64,000 bases of DNA, taken from the NCBI RefSeq assembly GCF_009604455.1, contig NZ_WEGL01000002.1, forward strand, positions 1,054,001 to 1,118,000. Direction: 5' to 3'. The notes beneath the pieces were generated by a model that saw only the letters and a list, made by a program, of their open reading frames with translations, did not search any database and was not told where the DNA came from. Origin of the DNA: Streptomyces sp. RB17. Lineage in GTDB: Bacteria; Actinomycetota; Actinomycetes; Streptomycetales; Streptomycetaceae. Positions within the stretch are counted from its first letter, which is position 1. Every line of letters starts with the position of its first letter. Positions 24,332 through 33,980 of this stretch are shown one piece after another. Made by a program: the position numbers and the translations under genes.

Positions 24332-24360
24332 TTGAAATTTGAAACCGATCGGTTTACGGT
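24332..24360 (+). promoter_or_regulatory. SDR gene promoter
   Basis: TTGAAA (24332-24337) and TACGGT (24355-24360) with a 17-bp spacer. The first palindrome of the twin operator fills the spacer and the second lies just after the expected start point, so a bound repressor would block initiation. Confidence 0.55.
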
Positions 24361-24382
24361 GGATGGAAACCGATCGGTTTAC
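24341..24382. promoter_or_regulatory. Twin palindromic operators GAAACCGATCGGTTTAC
   Basis: Two identical 17-mers at 24341-24357 and 24366-24382, 25 bp centre to centre. Each contains the perfect 14-bp palindrome AAACCGATCGGTTT. The form fits TetR/AcrR operators. No TetR gene lies within 9 kb on either side, so the regulator is encoded elsewhere or lost. Confidence 0.75.
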
Positions 24383-24398
24383 AAATCTGGAGATGACC

Positions 24399-25103
24399 AT
24401 GACTTCGATCAAGGACGCTGTCGTACTGGTCACCGGCGGCAGCCGTGGCCTGGGCAAGGCGCTGGTGGAGGACCTGTACACGCGAGGAGCCGCCAAGGTG
24501 TACGCCACGGCCCGCGACCCGCGCACCGTGACCCACCCCGACGCCGTACCCCTCGCCCTGGAGGTCACCGACCCCGCAACGGTCGAGGCCGCCGCGGCAC
24601 AGGCCCAGGACGTCACGATCCTGATCAACAACGCGGGTGTCTCACTGGGCGCGCGCTCCTTCCTGGACGCCCCCGTCGACGACGTACGCCGCGAGTTCGA
24701 GATCAACTTCTACGGGCCGCTGCTGGTCACCCGGGCCTTCGTCCCCGTCATCGAGCGCAACGGCGGCGGACACCTCCTCAACGTCCATTCCGTGCTCTCC
24801 TGGCTCGGCGTCGCCGGCTCCTACAGCGCCACCAAGGCCGCTCTGTGGTCCCAGACCAACTCCCTGCGCCTCGAACTGCGTCCACGCGGCATCGGAGTCA
24901 CCGGACTGCACGTCGGCTACATCGACACCGACATGACCTCGAACATCGACGCGCCCAAGTCCGCTGCCGACGACATCGCCGCCCTGGCGCTGGACGGCAT
25001 CGAGGCCGGGGCGTACGAGGTGCTGGCGGACGACCTGACGCGGGATGTGAAGGCCGGACTCTCCGGGGATCTGGCGGCGCTGTATCCACAGCTGACCCAG
25101 TAG
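24399..25103 (+). CDS. Short-chain dehydrogenase/reductase
   Basis: 234 residues from the ATG at 24399, six bases after GGAG; nearby ATGs at 24339 and 24393 are worse placed. Classical SDR: VTGGSRGLGKAL (cofactor loop, residues ~11-22), NNAGVS (~88), catalytic Ser in NVHSVLSWLG and YSATK (Tyr about 146, Lys about 150), and a GYIDTDMTS tail. Reduces or oxidises an unknown carbonyl/alcohol with NAD(P). Its promoter carries the twin palindromes, so it is probably induced by a small molecule. Confidence 0.9.
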   Translation: MTSIKDAVVLVTGGSRGLGKALVEDLYTRGAAKVYATARDPRTVTHPDAVPLALEVTDPATVEAAAAQAQDVTILINNAGVSLGARSFLDAPVDDVRREFEINFYGPLLVTRAFVPVIERNGGGHLLNVHSVLSWLGVAGSYSATKAALWSQTNSLRLELRPRGIGVTGLHVGYIDTDMTSNIDAPKSAADDIAALALDGIEAGAYEVLADDLTRDVKAGLSGDLAALYPQLTQ

Positions 25104-25131
25104 ACCTGCGCGCGGCCGACCCTGGCTCGCC

Positions 25132-25350
25132 ATGACCGGGCGGGTCGCCCTGCCCGTCGCCGCGACGGCGGTGGCCGTGCATACCACGCTGGCCGCCCTG
25201 TCGCAGTTCGTGAGGCACGGCGCCGCCGTGTTCCACACCTCCCTCTACCTCGCCGACATGCGCTCCTTCCTCGACATGGCAGCCGAACGCGCCCCGAAAC
25301 GCGGCGAGCTGACGCTCCCCGAGCAGGTCGAGGAGACCCGGCTGGAGGAA
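25132..25350 (+). pseudogene. Possible ABC exporter fragment
   Basis: The frame from the ATG at 25132 gives FVRHGAAVFHTSLYLADMRS and FLDMAAERAPKRGELTLPEQ followed by VEETRLEEAV, then a TGA. A last transmembrane helix, a YLADxxxFL segment, a loop of Ala/Pro/Arg and an xLxExV strand resemble the junction between the membrane and nucleotide-binding domains of half-transporter ABC exporters. No Walker A follows: the sequence passes directly into the aldo/keto reductase remnant, pointing to a deletion joint near 25355. Confidence 0.4.
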
Positions 25351-25358
25351 GCCGTCCG

Positions 25359-26182
25359 CTGATCCGCCAGGCGCTGGACGTGGGAATCACGTTCTTCGAC
25401 ACCGCCGACAGCTACTCCGCCGGCACCGGCGAGGGGATCGTCGCCAGGGCGCTCGGGGAGATGGTGCGGCGCGAGGACGTCGTGATCGCCACCAAGGTCT
25501 CCTTCGCGGTGGCGGACGGGGCGGCCCGCAGCGACCGCCCCAACCGGTCGGGGCTGTCCCGCAAAGCGATCATGACCGAGATCGACCACAGCCTGCTCCG
25601 GCTCGGCACCGATTACATCGACCTCTACCAGATACACCGCTTCGACCCGCACACCCCGGGGGCGGGCAAAGCCCGCTGCATCCGGGCGAGTTCGATGTAC
25701 GCCTGACAGTTCGCCAAGCTGCAGCACACCGCCGAACGGCACAGCTGGACGGCGTTCGTGTCCATGCAGAACCACTACAACCTGCTCAACCGGGAGGAGG
25801 AGCGGGAGATACTGCCGCTCTGCGGCGACCAGGGTATCGACGTGATCCCGTGGAGCCCGCCGGCCCGTGGCCGGCTCACCCGCGACGGGGGACCACCAGC
25901 GTCCGTGGCGAGACGGACGCCTACGGCCGCACCCTGTACCAGCCGGACGGCAAGCGGATCGTCGACGCCGTCGCCGCGATCGCCGAGCGCCGTGGCGTCC
26001 CCCGGGCCCAGGTGGCCCTGGCCTGTGTCGCCTCACGTCCGGGCGTCACCGCCCCGATCGTCGGCGCCACCGAGCCCCACCACATCCCGGACGCGCTCGC
26101 CGCGCTCGACCTCCGCCTCACCGAGGACGAGATCCGGGCACTGGAGGAGCCGTACACCCCCAGGGGGATCGCCGGCCACTGA
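25359..26182 (+). pseudogene. Aldo/keto reductase pseudogene
   Basis: Recognisable AKR sequence with at least four lesions. It begins within LIRQALDVGITFFDTADSYS, without the usual start. A stretch is missing between IHRFDPHTP and the CIRASSMYA strand. A TGA at 25704 stands where TGG (Trp) is expected in SSMYAWQFAK. A frameshift near 25890 separates IPWSPPARGRLTRD from GETDAYGRTLYQPDGK. The end (VGATEPHHIPDALAALDLRL) is intact to 26182. The catalytic Asp and Tyr of DTADSY and the ATK Lys are still present. Not functional. Confidence 0.9.
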
Positions 26183-26229
26183 GGCCGGCCGCGCGCCACG
26201 CCCTGGCCGGACGCCCGTCCAGCCTCTCC

Positions 26230-26272
26230 TGGACAGACGGGCGTCACGGTACCTAGAGTTCTTGTCCAACAA
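26230..26272 (+). promoter_or_regulatory. Promoter and GntR-type operator of the dehydratase gene
   Basis: TGGACA (26230-26235) and TAGAGT (26254-26259), 18 bp apart. TTGT-CCA-ACAA (26262-26272) is a perfect dyad at the expected start point and has the GT-N3-AC core of FadR/FCD-type GntR operators. No matching regulator is adjacent. Confidence 0.5.
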
Positions 26273-26300
26273 TGGAAATTCCGTCCATGTGGGAGACGTC

Positions 26301-27269
26301 ATGGCCGCCGCATCGCCCGTAACGTTCGACGACGTCCGTGCGGCCGCCGCACGCCTCGAAGGCATCGCCCACCGCACCCCCGTCGTCACCTCGCGCACCC
26401 TGAACGCCCTCGTCGGTGCCGAGGTGTTCATCAAGTGCGAGAACTTCCAGCGGGTCGGCGCCTTCAAGTTCCGAGGCGCCTACAACGCGGCCGCCCAGCT
26501 CTCCCCGGACCAGCTCGCCAAGGGCATCGCCGCCTACTCCTCCGGCAACCACGCCCAGGCCACCGCCCTGGCCGCGCGCGAACTCGGCACCAGTGCCGTC
26601 ATCCTGATGCCCGAGGACGCCCCGCGCCTCAAGCGGGAGGCGACCGCCGGATACGGCGCCGAGATCGTCACCTACGACCGCTACACCGAGGACCGCGCCG
26701 CGCTCGGTACGGCGCTGGCCGAGGACCGCGGCCTGGCCCTCATCCCGCCCTACGACCACCCCCATGTCATCGCCGGACAGGGCACCGCGACCCTGGAACT
26801 CCTCGACGAGACCGGCCCGCTCGACGCCCTGCTCGTGCCCGTCGGAGGCGGCGGCCTGATCGCCGGCAGCGCCACCGCCGCCAAGGCCCTGCACCCCGGC
26901 ATCCGCGTCGTCGGCGTGGAACCGGAGGAAGGGGACGACACCAAGCGGTCCCTGGAGAGCGGCGCCCGTGTCACCCTGCCCGTGCCCCGGACCATCGCCG
27001 ACGGCCAGGCCCTGCCCACGCCCGGCGAGATCACCTTCGAGATCAACCGGCGCCTGGTCGACGCCATCGCCCTCGTCAGTGACGCGGAGATCGTCGCCGC
27101 CATGCGCTTCGCCTTCGAACGCCTGAAGATCGTCCTCGAACCCAGCGGCGCCACCGGCCTGGCCGCACTCCTGGCCGGCCGCGTCGACAACCTCCCGCCC
27201 CGCATCGGCGTCATCGCCTCCGGCGGCAACATCGACAGCGAGAGGTTCGCCGAACTCATCCGCGGATGA
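26301..27269 (+). CDS. Threonine/serine dehydratase-like PLP enzyme
   Basis: 322 residues from the ATG at 26301, preceded by GGGAG. Fold-type II PLP enzyme: ENFQRVGAFKFRGAYNA holds the PLP lysine (K about 60), SSGNHAQATALAA the substrate loop, and PVGGGGLIAG the phosphate-binding loop (about residues 180-190). The length and absence of a C-terminal ACT domain match the serine racemase / threo-3-hydroxyaspartate or catabolic threonine dehydratase group: amino acid to 2-oxo acid plus ammonia, or racemisation. It has its own promoter and the operator-like dyad at 26262-26272. Confidence 0.9.
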   Translation: MAAASPVTFDDVRAAAARLEGIAHRTPVVTSRTLNALVGAEVFIKCENFQRVGAFKFRGAYNAAAQLSPDQLAKGIAAYSSGNHAQATALAARELGTSAVILMPEDAPRLKREATAGYGAEIVTYDRYTEDRAALGTALAEDRGLALIPPYDHPHVIAGQGTATLELLDETGPLDALLVPVGGGGLIAGSATAAKALHPGIRVVGVEPEEGDDTKRSLESGARVTLPVPRTIADGQALPTPGEITFEINRRLVDAIALVSDAEIVAAMRFAFERLKIVLEPSGATGLAALLAGRVDNLPPRIGVIASGGNIDSERFAELIRG

Positions 27270-27342
27270 GGGGAGTTGCCGAGCTGCGGCGCGGCCCGAA
27301 AACCACATGCGCCGCTCGGAACCCGTCGGCTACCGTGAGCGC

Positions 27343-27401
27343 ATGTCTACGCCCCGAATCTCCTAGCCGAGGACCCGCTTCCACGCCAGAAGTGTGTCCT
27401 C
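27343..27401 (+). promoter_or_regulatory. Candidate leader peptide and attenuator upstream of the ABC-F gene
   Basis: A seven-codon open frame, ATG TCT ACG CCC CGA ATC TCC TAG (MSTPRIS, 27343-27366), is followed after two bases by a hairpin: GAGGAC (27369-27374) pairs with GTCCTC (27396-27401), and inside it CTTC with GAAG. TACCGT at 27331-27336 could be a -10 that starts the transcript at this ATG. A short frame plus hairpin ahead of an ABC-F gene is the layout used for antibiotic-induced attenuation. Inferred. Confidence 0.5.
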
Positions 27402-27424
27402 TCGCCAGTTCGGAGCGTTACACC

Positions 27425-29029
<1,605 letters not shown>

Positions 29030-29071
29030 CGGCCGACCTGCCGGTGCTGCAGTGTCGGGGGGGACCCGATC

Positions 29072-29420
29072 GTGAACTCGCTTGTCATCAAGGGCGCTTT
29101 CGCGCTCGTGCTGAGCGGGACCGAGATGGCCCCCGGCACCCGGTTCACCGGCTTCGGTGACCTGGACGGGGACCGCCTCGACGACGTCCTCGCCGTGGTG
29201 CCCACGGTCGAGGCGCGCATGTACGAGAGCCGGGCGAGCCGACTGCCCACGCCAAAGTCCCCGTGCAAGCGAGGCCCCGTACAAGAAGAGGGGCGGCGAC
29301 TGGCGCGGCTACCAGGTCCTCACCATCCCCGGCGGCATGGCCGGCGACGGCAAGGCGGACCTGTTCGCCACACAGGGGTCGCACGCCATCACGGCCGAGG
29401 AGATCGCCCGCCTCGCGGAC
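29072..29420 (+). pseudogene. FG-GAP/VCBS repeat protein remnant
   Basis: One frame reads ALVLSGTEMAPGTRFTGFGD then LDGDRLDDVLAVVPTVEAR, a calcium-binding FG-GAP blade (DLDGDxLDDVLAV). After a frameshift near 29250 another frame gives YKKRGGDWRGYQVLTIPGGM and AGDGKADLFAT, the next blade of the GDVNGDGKADL type. Secreted FG-GAP proteins are common in Streptomyces. No signal peptide or complete blade set remains, so this is a decayed gene end. It overlaps the tail of the SMI1 gene in antisense. Confidence 0.65.
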
Positions 29421-29985
29421 GGGCGGCTCGGAGCGGTGCAGGTGCGACTCGTCGCGGTGGCGGCCACGGACGCGATCCGATCGCGCCGGAGACCTGGGCG
29501 GACACGGAAGCACGCGTCACCGGCGAGGGCTGCGTCTCCAGGAGTTTTTCCACCGTCAGAGTTCCGGTGACCGTGTCGAGAAGCCATTGCGCGAGGGTGA
29601 TGCCCTGGGGCCAGACCGCCCCCATGTGGTTGCACCACATGGGGGCGGCGGGGTCGCGGAAGTCGGCGATCGACCAGATGGTGCAGCCCCAGTCATGGAG
29701 CAGTACGAAACCGGCTGGGATCTTGCCGGACGGGTCCGGGCCCTCCTGGTGCAGGTCGGTGATGTCGTAGAAGTTGCCCTGGGGGCGACCTCCGCGTACG
29801 CCGAGGATTCCCTGGCCGGGGCCGAAACCTCCGTTGGTCACCTCGCTGTACAGGCGCCGCAGCAGCGGGGGCAGCGGGCAACCGATGCTCGCCTCCGCCT
29901 CGGCGAGAGCCTGCGGCGTCGCCGGCGGCAGGACCCGTCCCGTCACGTGCCGCCGCACCGCCTCCACGACGTCGTCATCCGTCAC
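29389..29985 (-). CDS. SMI1/KNR4 family protein
   Basis: 198 residues from the GTG at 29985. The SMI1/KNR4 fold is seen in ALAEAEASIGCPLPPLLRRL, YSEVTNGGFGPGQGILGVRG, and the later FVLLHDWGCTIWSIADF and PMWCNHMGAVWPQGITLAQW. In bacteria this family is best known as immunity proteins of contact-dependent or polymorphic toxins, but it also occurs as orphan genes. Family members end near residue 150; the last ~45 residues here are Arg/Pro-rich and lie opposite the FG-GAP remnant, so the native C-terminus may have been lost. Divergent from the WGR protein; no toxin gene is next to it. Confidence 0.75.
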   Translation of the reverse strand: MTDDDVVEAVRRHVTGRVLPPATPQALAEAEASIGCPLPPLLRRLYSEVTNGGFGPGQGILGVRGGRPQGNFYDITDLHQEGPDPSGKIPAGFVLLHDWGCTIWSIADFRDPAAPMWCNHMGAVWPQGITLAQWLLDTVTGTLTVEKLLETQPSPVTRASVSAQVSGAIGSRPWPPPRRVAPAPLRAARPRGGRSPRP

Positions 29986-30099
29986 CGCGGAACGGTAACC
30001 CCTGGGCGCGGCACCCCCATTGTCAGTGGTCGCCCTTACATTTCGATCAGTGAGGACCTGCCGGAACGGCCGCGGGTCCGTCCTGGGGAGGGGTCTGCC

Positions 30100-31551
30100 A
30101 TGACCACGGCGTCCGCGGTGTCGACGACGTATCTGGAGCTGTCGCAGGAGGGCGGCGGCGCCCACAAGTTCTACGAGGTGACCGTCGACGGAACCGTGGT
30201 GACGGTGCGGTACGGCAGGATCGGCGCCGCCGGGCAGGTCCAGACGACGACCTTCCCGACCGCCGAGAAGGCCAGGGCGGCGGCCGCGAAGAAGGTGGGG
30301 GAGAAGGTCCGCAAGGGATACGCCCCGGCGGTCCAGGGGCAGCGTGCCCCACGCCCGGTGACCCGGCGTCAGGTCAGCTCGGCCCCGTCCACCGCGCGGG
30401 CGGTGGCGCCCGTGCTGTGGCGGTTCCGCACCGGCTCGGCTGCCTTCGGCATCCACGTCGACGACGAACACTGCTGGGTCGGCAATCAGGCGGGTGACGT
30501 CTACACCCTCGGCCACGACGGCGCCGTCCTCGCCCGGTTCGGCCTGCCGGACGGGGTGAAGTGCCTGGTCGCCGACGACTTCTGGATCTACGCGGGCTGC
30601 GACGACGGCAAGGTCTACGACCTCTCCTCCAAGCTGCCCTTCGCCGCGTACGACATCGCCGCCGACGTCGACATCTTCTGGCTCGACATCCACGAAGGCA
30701 TCCTGAACGTGTCGGACCGCGAGGGCCGGCTCACTGTCATCGACCACGAGGACGAACACCAGTGGGCCCGCCGCAGCCAGGGCGAACACGCCTGGATGGT
30801 GCGCGCCGACGACCGTGCCGTCTACCACGGCCACCACCGGGGCGTCACCGCCTACGCGCCCGACGGCGGCGGCGAGTTGTGGCACACGGCCACCAGGGGC
30901 AGCGTGCTGTTCGGCTGGCAGGAGGACGACGCCGTGTACGCGGGCACCGGGCACCGCGTGGTCCAGCGGCTGGCGAAGGGAACCGGCACCATCGAGGCGA
31001 CGTACGCCTGCGACGGTGCGGTCTACTCGTGCGCCACCTCCCCGGGCGGGCGGTTCGTCTTCGCTGGGGACGCCGCGTCGTCGGTCTACTGCTTCGACCA
31101 GAACGGCACGCGCCTGTGGAAGCTCGGCACGGGCGGCGGCTCGGCGCTGTCGATGCAGTATCGCGACGAGCGGCTGTACCTGGTGACCACCGACGGCTCG
31201 CTGGTGTGCGTCGACGCGAGCGAGGCCGCCATCGCCGCGGCCCAGCAGGGCACGGTGCCGGTGGCGCGGGACGTCAAGCTCGCCGCCGCCCTGCCGGCCT
31301 ACCAGCCCGCCACCGCCGTGGCTGCGGTGGCCACCGTCACGCGGGCACCCGTGGGAGCCGTCGTGGTCGAGTGCGTGCAGGACGGCGGCCGGCTCCGCGT
31401 GCATGTGGTGTCCGAGGGCTACGACACCTCCTGGAACGTCCAGTTCCCGCGGGCGATACGCGAGCCGGGCGTCCGCTACGTCGTGGACGCCCTGCACCCG
31501 GCGGCCGGCGGCTTCTACCGCGTCCGCGGCGACATCCGGCGCCTGCTGTGA
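30100..31551 (+). CDS. WGR domain fused to a PQQ-like beta-propeller
   Basis: 483 residues from the ATG at 30100 (strong GGGGAGGGG upstream). Residues ~10-75 are a WGR domain (HKFYEVTVDGTVVTVRYGRI, GRIG being the eponymous turn), otherwise found in PARPs and MolR-like proteins, where it binds nucleic acid or mediates protein contacts. From about residue 100 to 400 come WD40/PQQ-like blades (GNQAGDVYTLGHDGAVLARF, AGCDDGKVYDLSSKLPF, GDAASSVYCFDQNGTRLWKL), then a ~75-residue C-terminal module. No signal peptide, so it is cytoplasmic. Function unknown; perhaps a sensor or scaffold. Confidence 0.85.
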   Translation: MTTASAVSTTYLELSQEGGGAHKFYEVTVDGTVVTVRYGRIGAAGQVQTTTFPTAEKARAAAAKKVGEKVRKGYAPAVQGQRAPRPVTRRQVSSAPSTARAVAPVLWRFRTGSAAFGIHVDDEHCWVGNQAGDVYTLGHDGAVLARFGLPDGVKCLVADDFWIYAGCDDGKVYDLSSKLPFAAYDIAADVDIFWLDIHEGILNVSDREGRLTVIDHEDEHQWARRSQGEHAWMVRADDRAVYHGHHRGVTAYAPDGGGELWHTATRGSVLFGWQEDDAVYAGTGHRVVQRLAKGTGTIEATYACDGAVYSCATSPGGRFVFAGDAASSVYCFDQNGTRLWKLGTGGGSALSMQYRDERLYLVTTDGSLVCVDASEAAIAAAQQGTVPVARDVKLAAALPAYQPATAVAAVATVTRAPVGAVVVECVQDGGRLRVHVVSEGYDTSWNVQFPRAIREPGVRYVVDALHPAAGGFYRVRGDIRRLL

Positions 31552-31683
31552 CGCCCCCTCACTGTCTGCGGGCGGCCGCCTGCATGCAGGACCGCGACAG
31601 ACGTCGTCCCGTCCGCAACTTCTGTGCGGCGCACGGGCGTCGGGTATGTAGCGGTGCTCTCCGGCACAGCCGGGCGTGAGCCC

Positions 31684-33264
31684 TCAGGGTCGTACGCTCG
31701 CCGCCTCCGCCAGCACCTCCCGCGCCACCGGGAGCACTTCGGCGCGGTCCTCCGGCACCAGGCCGATGCGGGTGCGGCGGTCCAGGAGATCCGACTCGTC
31801 CAGGGCGCCCTCGTGCCGGACCGCCCACAGCAGTTCCGCGCGGGTGACCGGGTGGCCGGGCAGGACCCGCTCGGCCAGGGTGGGGTCCTCGGCCGTGAGG
31901 GCATGGACGGCCTCGGCCTCGGTGCCGTAGCGGCGGACCAGGTGCCGGGGTGCGGACAGGGCGCGCAGTCGGCCGGGTGCGGCGGCGCCGACCAGGGGCA
32001 GTGCGGCGGTGGGGGAGGGCACGGTGGGAAGCCCCCGGGCGGCGGTCGCGGCGTCCACGGCGTCCTGTGCCATCCGCCGGTAGGTGGTGAGCTTGCCGCC
32101 GACGATCGTCGTGACGCCGTCGGGGGACGTCAGCACCGCGTGCCGACGGGAGATGTCGGAGGTGCGGGCGGGTTCGCCACCGCCGCTGTGCCCGGAGGTG
32201 TCCAGCAGGGGGCGCAGGCCGGCGAAGGCGCCCACGACCTCCTCCCGGGCCACCGGGACGTCCAGGACCGAGCCGAGCACGTCCAGCAGGAAGCCGATGT
32301 CGGTCTCCGGCACCTCAGGGACGTCCGGGATCCCGCCCTCCACCGGCTCGTCGGTGAGACCGACGTACACCCGGCCGTCGCCCTGGGGCAGGACCAGGAC
32401 GAAGCGGTTGGTCTCGCCGGGGATGGGGATGTGCAGACCGGCCGGCAGGGTGCCGAGCCGCTCCGAGCGCAGGACCAGATGGGTGCCGCGGGAGGGCCGG
32501 ATCCGGATGCCCTCGACGAGGTCGCCCGCCCACACTCCGGCCGCGTTGATGACCGCGCGGGCCCTGATCTCGCCCTCCTCGCCGGTGAGTTCGTCGCGGA
32601 TCCGGGCGCCGGTGCCGGTCAGCTCCAGCACCCTGACCCGGGTCAGTACCCGGGCCCCCCGCGCGGCGGCCGTCCTGGCCAGGGCGGTCACCAGCCGGGC
32701 GTCGTCGGTCACCTTCCCGTCCCAGGACAGCAGTCCGCCGCGCAGCCCGGCCGAGCGCACCGACGGCGCCAGATGCCGGGCCTCCGTGGCCGTCAGCCGG
32801 CGCGGGGCGGGCAGCACCTGGCGCGGCGTCCGCGCGGCCAGCCGCAGCATGTCACCGGCCCGGAACCCGGCCCACGCCAGCGAGGCCTGGCCCCGGGACA
32901 CCAGCGGGGTCAGCGGCAGGACGAACGGCTGAGCGCCCACCAGGTGCGGGGCCGTGCGTGTCATCAGCACCCCGCGTTCGACCGCGCTCTCGTGCGCGAC
33001 GTCGAACTGGGCGGAGGCCAGGTAGCGCAGCCCGCCGTGGACGAGCTTCGAGCTCCAGCGGGAGGTGCCGAAGGCCAGGTCGTGGGCGTCCACCGCGACG
33101 ACGTCAAGGCCGCGGGCCGCCGCGTCCAGCGCGGCTCCGGCCCCGGTGGCGCCGAGCCCCACGACCAGGACGTCGGCGATCCTGCCGTCGGTGGCCTCGG
33201 CCAGTTCGCGCTTGCGGCGGTGTGCGCTGAGGGACGAGCCGGCGTCGGCCCTGGTGTGGCTCAT
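31684..33264 (-). CDS. glpD: Glycerol-3-phosphate dehydrogenase (FAD)
   Basis: 526 residues. FAD-binding VLVVGLGATGAGAALDAAAR (residues ~33-52), the conserved SSKLVHGGLRYL segment (about 80-91), GLTDEPVEGGIPDVPE, and the C-terminal VGGKLTTYRRMAQDAVDAA typical of GlpD, with the C-terminal DAO_C helical domain. Oxidises sn-glycerol 3-phosphate to dihydroxyacetone phosphate at the membrane, feeding electrons to the quinone pool. The start ATG overlaps the stop of the TetR gene (ATGA at 33261-33264), so the two are coupled. Its divergent neighbours act on DHAP-derived and lipid substrates, so it may serve that pathway rather than general glycerol use. Confidence 0.92.
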   Translation of the reverse strand: MSHTRADAGSSLSAHRRKRELAEATDGRIADVLVVGLGATGAGAALDAAARGLDVVAVDAHDLAFGTSRWSSKLVHGGLRYLASAQFDVAHESAVERGVLMTRTAPHLVGAQPFVLPLTPLVSRGQASLAWAGFRAGDMLRLAARTPRQVLPAPRRLTATEARHLAPSVRSAGLRGGLLSWDGKVTDDARLVTALARTAAARGARVLTRVRVLELTGTGARIRDELTGEEGEIRARAVINAAGVWAGDLVEGIRIRPSRGTHLVLRSERLGTLPAGLHIPIPGETNRFVLVLPQGDGRVYVGLTDEPVEGGIPDVPEVPETDIGFLLDVLGSVLDVPVAREEVVGAFAGLRPLLDTSGHSGGGEPARTSDISRRHAVLTSPDGVTTIVGGKLTTYRRMAQDAVDAATAARGLPTVPSPTAALPLVGAAAPGRLRALSAPRHLVRRYGTEAEAVHALTAEDPTLAERVLPGHPVTRAELLWAVRHEGALDESDLLDRRTRIGLVPEDRAEVLPVAREVLAEAASVRP

Positions 33265-33860
33265 GGCGTGAGGGTCCTCTCCAGGAGGGTGCGAAGCTCG
33301 CCGAGGAAGGCGGCGGAGTCGAGCTCCGGATCGTCCTCGTCGGTCATCGTGCGCAGGGACAGGGTGAAGGACTGCACGGTCAACAGCAGGGCGCGGGCCT
33401 GGCGTTCGACGTGCCCGGGGCGCACGGAGCCGTCCGCGTGGCCGTCGCGCAGCCCGTCGGCCAGCAGTGCCAGCAGCGCCTCCTGGCTCGCCCCGCGCCG
33501 GTCGAGCACATAGGGGAGCAGCAGTTCCGGATCGACGTCGACGATCTTGCGGAAGAGCGGGTGCGCCCGGAAGGCCTCGACGCCCGCCACCAGTCCGTCC
33601 ACCATCCGGGTGCGGGTGTCCGTGCCGGAGCCGGGCTCGGGGATCGCCCGGGTGGCCACGCCGATCCACTCACGGGTCATCAGATCGCCGACGAGGGTCC
33701 GCAGATCCGGCCAGCGACGGTACAGCGTCATCCGCGAGACACCGGCACGGCGGGCCACGTCGGCGAGGGTGGTGCGGCGGACCCCGACGGCCAGTACACA
33801 GTCGCGCACCGCGTCGAGCACATGATCGTTGTCCGAACCGTTGTGACGAATAGGCGTCAT
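33261..33860 (-). CDS. TetR family regulator of the lipid module
   Basis: 199 residues. HTH at about residues 27-62 (TTLADVARRAGVSRMTLYRR), then the all-helical TetR effector domain with a hydrophobic pocket (FRKIVDVDPELLLPYVLDRR). The ATG at 33860 directly abuts an operator-like dyad, and TACACT in that dyad is at -10 distance, so it may be leaderless and autorepressed. Overlaps glpD by four bases. Effector unknown; acyl-CoA or a lipid precursor would fit the neighbours. Confidence 0.85.
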   Translation of the reverse strand: MTPIRHNGSDNDHVLDAVRDCVLAVGVRRTTLADVARRAGVSRMTLYRRWPDLRTLVGDLMTREWIGVATRAIPEPGSGTDTRTRMVDGLVAGVEAFRAHPLFRKIVDVDPELLLPYVLDRRGASQEALLALLADGLRDGHADGSVRPGHVERQARALLLTVQSFTLSLRTMTDEDDPELDSAAFLGELRTLLERTLTP

Positions 33861-33862
33861 GT

Positions 33863-33875
33863 GTCACAGTGTAAC
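33863..33875. promoter_or_regulatory. TetR operator candidate in the lipid-module divergent promoter
   Basis: GTCACA-g-TGTAAC, a dyad with one mismatch, lies between the divergent TetR-glpD and flavoprotein-kinase operons and overlaps the likely -10 of the TetR gene. One site here could control both directions. Confidence 0.45.
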
Positions 33876-33980
33876 GTCCCGGGGATGGGGGGAGCAGACA
33901 CCGTCGCCCCGGGCACGGCCCGCCGGCCGTCGCGTGAACCGAGCACACCGAGCACACCGACCTGTGAGGACGACCGTTCA

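Noticed and set aside
31624..33513. A 629-codon plus-strand frame opposite glpD and tetR
   Set aside because: Gly/Gln/Val/Asp-rich shadow; the minus-strand genes carry FAD and HTH motifs.
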